Source: Lachnospiraceae bacterium (GTDB taxonomy: Bacteria > Bacillota > Clostridia > Lachnospirales > Lachnospiraceae). From it: DNA of 64,000 bases. The stretch lies in assembly GCA_017445585.1 (NCBI GenBank), contig JAFSTX010000080.1, positions 18,943-82,942 on the forward strand, in the 5' to 3' direction. Positions 1 through 7,165 of this stretch are shown in pieces. The notes under the pieces are model-generated. The model was not told the DNA's origin, ran no database searches, and saw only the letters and a program-made list of their open reading frames with translations. Each line of letters begins with the position of its first letter. Within the stretch, counting starts at the first letter, position 1. The translations under genes and the position numbers were made by a program.

Positions 1-2
1 AA

Positions 3-254
3 ATAATCAGACATATTGAAAAAGAAGAATATGATTTTTTAAATGTTCAGATTAAAAAAATAAAGAGTATTTTTATCAAACATTTGAATGATCAGGAGTT
101 TGATACAATAATTATACTGACAATTTTGTCAGAGAGGAAGCATATCTGTCAAAAAAAAGAATTAATTATGTTCTGCTTACGAAAAACATCAGGTTATGTG
201 GATAAAGTAATATACAGATTAAAAAGGTTATCAGATGAGTGTATTCTATTATGA
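3..254 (+). CDS. C-terminal part of an unknown protein, cut by window edge
   Basis: An open frame enters from the left edge and runs without a stop to TGA at 252-254, about 83 residues. It is rich in Lys, Ile and Leu and looks like a helical, basic tail. No family is recognised. The next reading frame starts with ATG at 235, inside the end of this one, so the two genes were probably translationally coupled. Base composition is AT-rich, unlike the genes from 1428 onward, which suggests accessory DNA. Confidence 0.5.
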   Translation: MIRHIEKEEYDFLNVQIKKIKSIFIKHLNDQEFDTIIILTILSERKHICQKKELIMFCLRKTSGYVDKVIYRLKRLSDECILL

Positions 255-765
255 CAGTAACCTATATTCACTCGAGTCAGTGTTTAAATAGGATGATGCA
301 TTAAAGTATCTGGAAAGCGTATACCAGTCAGGAAATGAAAATGGAAACAGTGTCTTGCGTTCATTGGTCGGGTTTTCGTGGTATTACCTGATTGAAGGTC
401 CGATCGATAGCGGTCTGTATGAAGATGGTTCCAGTAAAATGCCGCTATACTTTTGGAAAAAATACATAGATATTGGCTGTGCAAAGGCAAGCTGTGATCC
501 GTTTTTTTACTATGTCGCAGGATACACATTGTCAATTAGCGGTCTTTGGATTGACGAATCCTATGAAAAAAGGGGAAGCCTTTATGTGAGAAAAAGTCTG
601 GAGCTTACGGATTGTACATTGTTGCAGCAGTTAGCCAATAATTTCTTACTAAACGAGTTTTCAAAAAAGTACACACGTCTCTGTAATTCGAAAGAGATTT
701 GTGCCAGTTTCTTTAATGGGAAATCTCTGTTGGATAAATACTTTGTCGAGATTCTAAATGCATAA
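235..765 (+). pseudogene. Unknown small protein gene interrupted by an in-frame TAG
   Basis: ATG at 235, with an AAAAAGG ribosome site 7 bases upstream, opens a frame that reads 18 codons, meets TAG at 289-291, and then continues in the same frame without another stop to TAA at 763-765. Removing the TAG gives about 175 residues. Both sides read as one plausible protein: acidic and aromatic residues before the stop (FYYD, SLES), and DDALKYLES directly after it. A shorter product could start at TTG 355 (136 residues), but no good ribosome site precedes it. The likely explanation is a CAG-to-TAG type nonsense mutation. No family is recognised; a small effector or immunity-type protein is only a guess from context. 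Confidence 0.55.
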
Positions 766-891
766 CTAAAGGGGGGAGGTTCCTTAATGCGGATTCAGTC
801 GGTAATCTGGTAGCAGACAGTGTTTTTCTGGCATTTAACCTTTTTGCCTATTGCCTGAATAACCCGATAAACCTGGCAGTATTGGAAAACT

Positions 892-1315
892 GTAAAAGTA
901 CTGCAATTTCAGTATTCTGTCATTTTTGCAGTAATTGTCGGATGGTAAAAGTACTGCAATTTCGGCGTTCTGTCATTTTTGCAGTAATTGTCGGATGGTA
1001 AAAGTACTGCAATTTCAGTATTCTGTCATTTTTGCAGTAATTGCCGGGCGGTAAAAGTACTGCAATTTCAGCGTTCTGTCATTTTTGCAGTAATTGCCGG
1101 GCGGTAAAAGTACTGCAATTTCGGCGTTCTGTCATTTTTGCAGTAATTGTCGGGCGGTAAAAGTACTGCAATTTCGGCGTTCTGTCATTTTTGCAGTAAT
1201 TGCCGGATGGTAAAAGTACTGCAATTTCGGCGTTCTGTCATTTTTGCAGTAATTGCCGGATGGTAAAAGTACTGCAATTTCGATGCTCAGCCATTTTTGC
1301 AGTAATCACCAAGTT
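892..1315. repeat. Eight tandem 53-bp units, each with an inverted repeat
   Basis: Units begin at 892, 945, 998, 1051, 1104, 1157, 1210 and 1263, an exact 53-bp period. Each contains the arms TACTGCAA and TTGCAGTA (unit positions 8-15 and 35-42) separated by 19 bases. The arms are identical in all eight copies. Variation is confined to unit positions 20-23 (AGTA, GGCG or AGCG) and the linker at 47-53; the last unit is the most diverged, also in the loop. The array fills most of the gap between the broken gene and scpB. It could be a tandem protein-binding site or a chain of RNA hairpins. It is not a CRISPR, because no stretch is unique from unit to unit. Confidence 0.93.
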
Positions 1316-1348
1316 TTAAAAGAATAATTAACCAGAATAATTAATTAC

Positions 1349-1377
1349 TGTAAATCAATCAAATAATCTGTTAAAAT
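1349..1377 (+). promoter_or_regulatory. Possible extended -10 promoter for scpB
   Basis: TG at 1369-1370 followed by T and TAAAAT (1372-1377) forms an extended -10 element. The -35 hexamer TGTAAA (1349-1354) is weak at 17-bp spacing. It lies between the repeat array and the scpB start. Confidence 0.45.
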
Positions 1378-1427
1378 AAACAAAACAAATCCCTTCATTA
1401 AAACGGGGACAACTCCGGGAGATAAAG

Positions 1428-2111
1428 ATGGACAGGAACAAATCGATAATCGAAGGAATACTTTTTGCTAAGGGCGAGCCTGTGGCGGTGGATGATATCG
1501 CAAGTGTGCTCGAGCTGACCGCCGATGAAGCAGGAAAGCTTACAGAGGAGCTGGCTGCCGAATACGTGGCTGAGGGCCGGGGCATACGTATCACACGCCT
1601 TGAGGACAGCTATCAGATGTGCACTGACCGCAGTGTATATGATGCACTTATCAAATACGTTACCGTACCCAGAAAATACGCACTGACAGACGTGATGCTG
1701 GAAACGCTGGCTATAGTCGCATACCGGCAGCCCGTGACGAGAGTGGAGATAGAGAATATCCGCGGAGTCAGTTCAGATCACGCGATAAACCGCCTGATCG
1801 AATACGGCCTGATAGAGGAAGCCGGCCGCCGCAAGGCTCCCGGCCGTCCACAGACCTTCCGTACTACGGATGAATTCCTGAGGAGATTCGGCCTGTCATC
1901 AAAGGAGGATCTGCCGGGTGTGGATCCCGAGACCATGGAATATATCCGCCAGTCGGTAGCTGCGGAGACGGGTTATTATGAGACAGAGGGCGAGCAGCTG
2001 GAGCTGGATCTGGACGATCCCACAAAGGACGAGATCCGCGATGAAACAGATAAGGAAGCTGCAGAGCTGGATATTCAGCCTCAGGGTGAAGTCATAGATG
2101 TGGAGATCTGA
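1428..2111 (+). CDS. scpB: Segregation and condensation protein B
   Basis: 227 residues, usual for ScpB, the winged-helix kleisin-associated subunit that works with ScpA and SMC to organise and segregate the chromosome. The N-terminal ILFAKGEPV segment, the central LETLAIVAYRQPVTR helix and the GRPQTFRTTDEFLRRFGL segment are typical of the family. The C-terminal tail (about residues 180-227) is acidic. ATG at 1428 follows a GGGAG ribosome site. ScpA is normally encoded just upstream; here the upstream DNA is repeats and accessory material, so scpB stands alone. Its TGA abuts the convergent gene at 2112 with no spacer. Confidence 0.95.
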   Translation: MDRNKSIIEGILFAKGEPVAVDDIASVLELTADEAGKLTEELAAEYVAEGRGIRITRLEDSYQMCTDRSVYDALIKYVTVPRKYALTDVMLETLAIVAYRQPVTRVEIENIRGVSSDHAINRLIEYGLIEEAGRRKAPGRPQTFRTTDEFLRRFGLSSKEDLPGVDPETMEYIRQSVAAETGYYETEGEQLELDLDDPTKDEIRDETDKEAAELDIQPQGEVIDVEI

Positions 2112-2510
2112 TCAGGAGGCCAGACCGATCACATACAGGACCAGCAGGAGGCCTGCCAGGATACTGTTTGGAATGAGTACCGCGAGCCATTTGATCCGGC
2201 CCTCCATCCTTACGGCAAAATGCCCGTAAAGCGTGACCAGGATCCCGGCGACGGCAGAGAAGAAGGCCAGGATACCCATGATGCCGGTATAGAGTCCGGC
2301 GCTGCCCGCAGTGACTATGGATACGGTCAGCGATGCGGCAAAAAGCAGCAGGCCGAATATGAACAGAGCGAGGGCCACCGTGCCGTAGGAGAGCAGACGA
2401 AGTCTTTCAAGGACCGTCTGCTTTTTCTCCGGAAGAGGCTCTGAGGGATCGAATTTGTCCTCGTAGTCTCCGTATATGCTTTCATCGGGTTTTCTTTTCT
2501 TGCGAAACAT
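2112..2510 (-). CDS. Small membrane protein, possibly DUF6142 family
   Basis: 132 residues. A charged cytoplasmic N-terminus (about 1-35, with an acidic EDKFDPSEPLPEKK stretch) is followed by three hydrophobic segments at about 40-65, 70-95 and 108-130. The closing NSILAGLLLVLYVIGLA segment resembles small Clostridia membrane proteins I recall as DUF6142; that label is tentative. It follows yfbR with the arrangement TGATATG (stop, one base, start), so it is almost certainly co-transcribed and translationally coupled to it. Function unknown. Confidence 0.7.
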   Translation of the reverse strand: MFRKKRKPDESIYGDYEDKFDPSEPLPEKKQTVLERLRLLSYGTVALALFIFGLLLFAASLTVSIVTAGSAGLYTGIMGILAFFSAVAGILVTLYGHFAVRMEGRIKWLAVLIPNSILAGLLLVLYVIGLAS

Positions 2511-2511
2511 A

Positions 2512-3096
2512 TCAGTCCCTCAGTTCATCCAGAGTCAGTTCGTATGACGGCAGGAATTCGGAGACGAAGATGTCAGCCTCCGGCAGTTCCATCTGCCGCA
2601 GTCTCTCCTCGATGCCGATTCTGGCGCCGTCAAACTCCCTGTTTCCCGCTTTGCCTTCTTCGATACACTTGATCAGAGCGGAAAGTCTGTCCGCTGCCTT
2701 GACGATCTTCCAGAGATACCCGTCATCTTCCGACATAAAGAACAGAGGACGGTAAGCCTCACGCATATCCTCGGGCAGAAGAGCGAGGAGCTTTTCGGAA
2801 GCTTCCTCCTCGACACGCTTGAATGCGTCCTGAGTATCGTGATTGTAGTATTTTATGGGGGTGGGCATATCGCCGGTTATGATCTCGGGGCAGTCATGAA
2901 AAAGGCCGATCATGGCTGCACGGTCCGCGTCGAGGTCTTTTGAAAGCCGCACGCGGCCTATGGTGGCCAGAGCGTGGGAGAGCATGGCGACCTCCAGCGA
3001 ATGCTCGCTGATATTCTCCGGATAGGAGTTGCGCATCAGCGCCCAGCGATGGATATATTTCATGCGTGAAAGCATGGCGAAAAAGTGACTGTTCAT
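2512..3096 (-). CDS. yfbR: YfbR-type HD-domain 5'-deoxynucleotidase
   Basis: 194 residues. The HD-domain metal ligands are visible: His in ENISEHSLEVA (about 33), the HD pair in LFHDCPE (about 68-69) and Asp in KAADRLSALI (about 137). In the YfbR family these bind a divalent metal and hydrolyse deoxynucleoside 5'-monophosphates, a nucleotide-pool housekeeping role. The N-terminal FFAMLSRMKYIHRWALMRN segment is also characteristic. It is the first gene of a two-gene minus-strand unit with the small membrane protein at 2112-2510. Confidence 0.88.
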   Translation of the reverse strand: MNSHFFAMLSRMKYIHRWALMRNSYPENISEHSLEVAMLSHALATIGRVRLSKDLDADRAAMIGLFHDCPEIITGDMPTPIKYYNHDTQDAFKRVEEEASEKLLALLPEDMREAYRPLFFMSEDDGYLWKIVKAADRLSALIKCIEEGKAGNREFDGARIGIEERLRQMELPEADIFVSEFLPSYELTLDELRD

Positions 3097-3122
3097 AGCA
3101 TTTACCTCTTATTTACCGGATA

Positions 3123-3131
3123 ATTGTAGCA
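3123..3131 (-). promoter_or_regulatory. Possible extended -10 for yfbR
   Basis: Read on the minus strand, TGC-TACAAT forms an extended -10 about 27 bases upstream of the yfbR ATG. No good -35 is visible. Confidence 0.35.
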
Positions 3132-3259
3132 CACATGAAAGACGTTCGCATCAAAAAAAACCGGTCTTTTTGTCCTATGCAAGAATTTCATGGATCAATA
3201 TTTATTAAGGTAATTTACAATAATGAACGTATCTAATAATTTTTGTGAAAAACTATCAT

Positions 3260-3289
3260 TTGTGTTAAATGATTTTTTCCGATTATAAT
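3260..3289 (+). promoter_or_regulatory. Probable promoter for the ThDP enzyme gene
   Basis: A perfect TATAAT at 3284-3289 lies 59 bases upstream of the ATG at 3348. TTGTGT (3260-3265) at 18-bp spacing is a weak -35. The 3150-3290 interval is strongly AT-rich compared with the flanking genes. Confidence 0.5.
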
Positions 3290-3347
3290 GAATGCAGATC
3301 AAATTCGGGTGGTTATGCCCGTTTAGTAAAGAAGGAGGAATCCCACT

Positions 3348-5192
3348 ATGAAAAAGCTGATTTCCGAAGCCATGCTTGACTACCTCGAGAGAAGAGGCGT
3401 CGAGTATATCTTCGGCCTCTGCGGACATACCGTTATCGGTCTTCTGGACGCTATGGCAGACAGCAAAAAGATCAAGTACATCTCCGTTCGTCATGAGCAG
3501 ATCGCAACTCATGCCGCCGACGGCTATGCCAGGATCACCCACAAGGCAGGCGTAGTTATGTGCCACGTAGGCCCCGGCCTTACAAACACTGTTACCGGTG
3601 TGGCCAATGCCGCGCTCGACAGCATCCCGCTGGTAGTTATCTGCGGTGATATTCCCAGCTATTACTATGGCCGTCATCCTCATCAGGAAGTTCAGATGCA
3701 TCAGGATGCCGATCAGAGTCAGATCTATCGTCCCATCGCGAAGAGAGTCTACCGTATCGACGATCCCGAGGCTCTTCCCACTATCCTGGACAAGGCTTTC
3801 CGTCTGGCAGAGTCCGGACGTCCCGGCCCCGTCATCATCGACGTTCCCATGGATATGTTCAGCCGTGAGACCGAAGACTGGCTTTGGGAGCGTACCTATA
3901 TGGACAGCCACGAGACAGTTCGTCCCGGCCTCGATCCCGAGACTGCCGAGAAGATCGCAAAGAGACTCATCGAAGCCAAGAACCCCTGCATCTACGCAGG
4001 CGGCGGCGTCCTGATGAGCCAGGCTTCCGCTGAGCTGGCCGAGCTGACTGAGTTCCTGGATATCCCCGTAGCCCGTACTCTGATGGGCCAGGGCTGCATT
4101 CCGGACTGCCATCCTCTGATGATCGGACAGACCGGTTTCTGGGGCCTCGAGTTCACCCATTCCATCACCACCAAGGCAGATGTCATGCTGGCACTCGGCA
4201 CACGCTTTGGCGAGGCTGATTCCTCCAGCTGGTATCCGGGCGTAACCTTCGATCAGAGAGTCACCAAGTTCATCCAGATCGATATCGATCCCGCTGAGAT
4301 CGGACGCAACTATCCCGTAGAGCTCGGCGCCATCGCCGATATCAAGAATGCCCTTAAGGCCATCCTGCTTGCAGCAAAGTCCCTTAAGCCCGAAGGTATC
4401 AAGCGCCCTGCTCTGAGAAAGAAGATCGCTGCCGCCAAGGCCGCCTTCAAGGAAAGCAACGTCGCCATCAGCAACGACAACCGCTTCCCGATGACTCCTC
4501 AGCGTATCCTTAAGGATGTTAAGGAGGCTCTGCCCGAGGATGCTTACATCTTCACCGACGTAGGCTGGAACAAGAACGGTGTCGCTCAGGAATACGACAT
4601 CAATATCCCCGGCACTATCCATCACACCTCCGGCCTTTGCACGATGGGCTTCGGTGCTGCCGCCGTTCTCGGCGGAGCTCTCGCTGCTCAGAAGCAGGGA
4701 CGTATCGCGGTCACGCTTACCGGTGACGGCGGATTCGGCGCCGCTAACCCCTGCGTACTTGCCACCGCTGTAGAGCAGGGCATCCCCGCGATCTGGGTCA
4801 TCATGGACAACAGCAAGTTCGGTACGATCAACGGTCTCCAGAACGGCAACTACGACCGTAACTTCGGTACAGCCTTCAAGACTCCCGACGGAGCCGAGTA
4901 CAATCCCAAGTGGGAAGATATCGCAAAGGCCTGCGGCGTAGCTTCCGTGCGCGTCAAGAAGGCTGAGGACTTCCTGCCCGCCATGAAGAAGGCCGTGAAG
5001 TTCGCCGAGGCCGGCAAGCCTTTCCTCGTAGAGGCTCCCATGGAGAACATTGTGGTTCCTACTCCAGGCTGCTGGAACATCAACGACATCTATTCTCCTA
5101 AGAAGAATGTCGTCGAAGGCAAGGTCCGTCCCGATGCGAAGGGCAGATTCATTGCTCCCGACCACAGCGGTACACACAAAGCCAAGAAGTAA
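3348..5192 (+). CDS. Thiamine diphosphate-dependent enzyme, acetolactate synthase-like
   Basis: 614 residues in the three-domain ThDP-enzyme fold. The N-terminal Pyr domain has the catalytic Glu in ISVRHEQIATHAADGYAR (about residue 51). A middle domain starts about 195. The C-terminal PP domain carries the GDG...N metal and ThDP motif (GDGGFGAANP, then MDNSKFG). The family contains acetolactate synthase, sulfoacetaldehyde acetyltransferase, benzoylformate decarboxylase and IolD relatives; the exact substrate cannot be read. There is no small regulatory subunit or other branched-chain amino acid gene nearby, so a catabolic role is more likely. The consensus ribosome site (AAGGAGG) and uniform codon choice suggest strong expression, as for the genes at 37269-40870. 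Confidence 0.85.
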   Translation: MKKLISEAMLDYLERRGVEYIFGLCGHTVIGLLDAMADSKKIKYISVRHEQIATHAADGYARITHKAGVVMCHVGPGLTNTVTGVANAALDSIPLVVICGDIPSYYYGRHPHQEVQMHQDADQSQIYRPIAKRVYRIDDPEALPTILDKAFRLAESGRPGPVIIDVPMDMFSRETEDWLWERTYMDSHETVRPGLDPETAEKIAKRLIEAKNPCIYAGGGVLMSQASAELAELTEFLDIPVARTLMGQGCIPDCHPLMIGQTGFWGLEFTHSITTKADVMLALGTRFGEADSSSWYPGVTFDQRVTKFIQIDIDPAEIGRNYPVELGAIADIKNALKAILLAAKSLKPEGIKRPALRKKIAAAKAAFKESNVAISNDNRFPMTPQRILKDVKEALPEDAYIFTDVGWNKNGVAQEYDINIPGTIHHTSGLCTMGFGAAAVLGGALAAQKQGRIAVTLTGDGGFGAANPCVLATAVEQGIPAIWVIMDNSKFGTINGLQNGNYDRNFGTAFKTPDGAEYNPKWEDIAKACGVASVRVKKAEDFLPAMKKAVKFAEAGKPFLVEAPMENIVVPTPGCWNINDIYSPKKNVVEGKVRPDAKGRFIAPDHSGTHKAKK

Positions 5193-5206
5193 TCACATCA
5201 AACGCA

Positions 5207-5237
5207 ATGCGCCCGGCAAAAGCCGGGCGCATTTTTA
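5207..5237. terminator. Strong bidirectional terminator
   Basis: An 11-bp stem (ATGCGCCCGGC and its complement) with an AAAA loop is followed by TTTTT on the plus strand. It sits between the convergent ThDP enzyme gene and rqcH. Confidence 0.93.
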
Positions 5238-5276
5238 AAATCAGGCGATGCTCAGTCAGCTTTGAATTCTACTATA

Positions 5277-7010
5277 TTATTTTTCTGCGATCCGTATGGT
5301 ACTGATGTCGCCGTCTGAAATCATGGAATAGTTTGTATGATATATTACAAGGCCCGGATGGGCTGCGGGAGGTTTCCTGAGATTACGCCTCTGTGTGTAG
5401 TCGATCTCTACTTTCTCGCCCTTTGAGGCGGAAGAGAAGTGCGCTGCGAGCGCTGCGGCCTCTTCGAATGTCCGGTCGGAAAGCTCACTTCCTGAGCTTT
5501 TTACGATCACATGGGAGCCGGGACGGTTCTTTGCATGGAACCACCAGTCGTCTCCGCCGGCCAGTCCAAAGGTGACTGCCTCATTCTGATAATTGTTCTT
5601 GCCGACATAGATATCGAAGCCGTCGCAGGAGATGAAATGCAGCGGAGTTCCCTTTTGCTGCTTTTCCTTGGCGGAACGTGTCTGCTTTCTGATATATCCG
5701 GCTTGGGTAAGCTCGTCCTTGATCTCTGCCAGATCTCCTTCACTCGCGGCGGTGGACAGACTCGTCTCGATGGATCTGAGGTGTTCGAGCGCGGCTTTTG
5801 TCTCCTCGATCTGCTGCTTAAGCGCTATAGCCGTGCGGCGCATCTTCTGATATCTGTCGTAATATCTGTTTGCGTTCTCTGAGACAGAGAGATCGGCATC
5901 GAGAGGTACAGTGATCTCTCTGTAATCATCATTGTAATCCTGCAGAGTGACGGAGGATTGCCCGGGTTCTATGCAGTATGCGTAAGCCCGGAGAAGTTCG
6001 CCGTATGTCCTGAATCTGTCACGCTTCTCCGTGTCTTTCATCTGTTTCTCCTGCAGGTCCAGCTTCTTTGCGGTGCGGGAGATGGCTGTATCGGTGATGC
6101 GTCTCAGATCGGCAGAGCGCTGGCGTATCCTGGTTACGGCTTCCTTTTCCCTGTAATAAGTCTCCAGGACCTCGCTGATCGTTTCAAAGCTCCTGTGCTC
6201 GCACGCAGCGTACAGAGTCAAAGGCATCGCTGAGAACTCGAATGGCTCGCCATTCCGGTAGTATATCTGCGGATCGAAACGTCCTGCGCTGATATCGTCT
6301 GTGTACTGAGTGAAAGCTTCCCAGAGTGACTGCTCGTCGGCTGCATTGAGAGGAAAGTCCGGATCGATACAGGCTCTGTGACACAGTTCCTCGGCTGTCA
6401 CGGGGCTGATTCCCGAATATGACGTATAGAGGGCCCTGGCCGCGGGATCGTCGGTGCGCAGGAGCGAGAGGAAAGTATCCCTGTCGGTATGCAGTGTATC
6501 GGCCTTCGTCAGTTCGGACGGGAGGAAATACTGCCTGCCGGGGAGCACTTCACGAAGTGAACTGACGGTGGAGGGCACGCGCTTGATACTGTCTATGATA
6601 CAGTCTTCCTCATCTGTGAAAATGATATTGCTGTATTTGCCCATGAGCTCGACTACCAGGCTTTTCTCGCGTGTATCGCCCATCTCGTCCAGATGCGAGA
6701 TGCGTATGCTCACTATACGTTCCAGAGACGGCTGGGAGACAGAGACTACGTGCCCGCCTCCGATGTGTTTGCGCAGCAGCATGCAGAAGCTTGGGGCAGA
6801 GGCGGGATTTGGCTTGTTTTCCTCGGTAAAATACATCAGCGGCAGGCTCGCGCCGGCAGATATCAGAAGCTTTTTCTGCCGGAAAGAAGCTCCCGAGAAA
6901 GTCAGCAGCAGCTCGTCGCTCTCGGGCTGGTTTATCTTGCTGATGCGTGCGCCCCTAAGGCACTGCATCTCATGTACGATATTTGCAATCACGGTTCCGT
7001 CAAAGGCCAT
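5277..7010 (-). CDS. rqcH: RqcH / NFACT protein (ribosome quality control)
   Basis: 577 residues. The NFACT-N domain covers about 1-200 (MAFDGTVIANIVHEM start), a helical coiled-coil region about 280-430, and an NFACT-R domain near the C-terminus (DWWFHAKNRPGSHVIVKSS). RqcH binds peptidyl-tRNA-obstructed 50S subunits and recruits tRNA-Ala to add alanine tails; the family was formerly annotated as fibronectin-binding FbpA. The second in-frame ATG (7010) is chosen because GGTGAT precedes it with proper spacing; the ATG at 7022 would add four residues. It is convergent with the ThDP gene and divergent from the NRPS gene. Confidence 0.92.
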   Translation of the reverse strand: MAFDGTVIANIVHEMQCLRGARISKINQPESDELLLTFSGASFRQKKLLISAGASLPLMYFTEENKPNPASAPSFCMLLRKHIGGGHVVSVSQPSLERIVSIRISHLDEMGDTREKSLVVELMGKYSNIIFTDEEDCIIDSIKRVPSTVSSLREVLPGRQYFLPSELTKADTLHTDRDTFLSLLRTDDPAARALYTSYSGISPVTAEELCHRACIDPDFPLNAADEQSLWEAFTQYTDDISAGRFDPQIYYRNGEPFEFSAMPLTLYAACEHRSFETISEVLETYYREKEAVTRIRQRSADLRRITDTAISRTAKKLDLQEKQMKDTEKRDRFRTYGELLRAYAYCIEPGQSSVTLQDYNDDYREITVPLDADLSVSENANRYYDRYQKMRRTAIALKQQIEETKAALEHLRSIETSLSTAASEGDLAEIKDELTQAGYIRKQTRSAKEKQQKGTPLHFISCDGFDIYVGKNNYQNEAVTFGLAGGDDWWFHAKNRPGSHVIVKSSGSELSDRTFEEAAALAAHFSSASKGEKVEIDYTQRRNLRKPPAAHPGLVIYHTNYSMISDGDISTIRIAEK

Positions 7011-7059
7011 TTTTATCACCATTTTTCATACGATTGCCGGAGAGGATCCGGCTGTTAAA

Positions 7060-7065
7060 ATTATA
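7060..7065 (-). promoter_or_regulatory. Extended -10 for rqcH
   Basis: On the minus strand TG-T-TATAAT lies about 50 bases upstream of the rqcH start. No clear -35. It faces away from the NRPS promoter that begins 10 bases further on. Confidence 0.5.
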
Positions 7066-7074
7066 ACAGAACTC

Positions 7075-7103
7075 TTGCAAAGAAACTATCATTCATTTAT
7101 TAT
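7075..7103 (+). promoter_or_regulatory. Promoter for the NRPS-esterase pair
   Basis: TTGCAA (7075-7080), 17-bp spacer, TATTAT (7098-7103), about 60 bases upstream of the NRPS start. Confidence 0.65.
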
Positions 7104-7165
7104 TATCAGAAAAAGCGCATGAATATGCCGTATATGATCCGTGACACTGACATAATGGAGGAATT

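Noticed and set aside
762..1000. Open frame running from the end of the broken gene into the repeats
   Set aside because: No start codon with a ribosome site in that frame, and the reading passes through non-coding tandem repeats; it ends inside the array.
892..1315. CRISPR array
   Set aside because: The whole 53-bp unit repeats with only minor changes, so there are no unique spacers, and no cas genes are present.
3195..5177. 660-codon open frame opposite the ThDP enzyme gene
   Set aside because: It mirrors a strongly codon-biased, motif-rich gene; antisense openness follows from that bias and its protein shows no domain.
3348..5192. Firm call as sulfoacetaldehyde acetyltransferase or acetolactate synthase
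   Set aside because: The ThDP fold is clear but residues that set substrate choice cannot be judged by eye, and genomic neighbours give no support.
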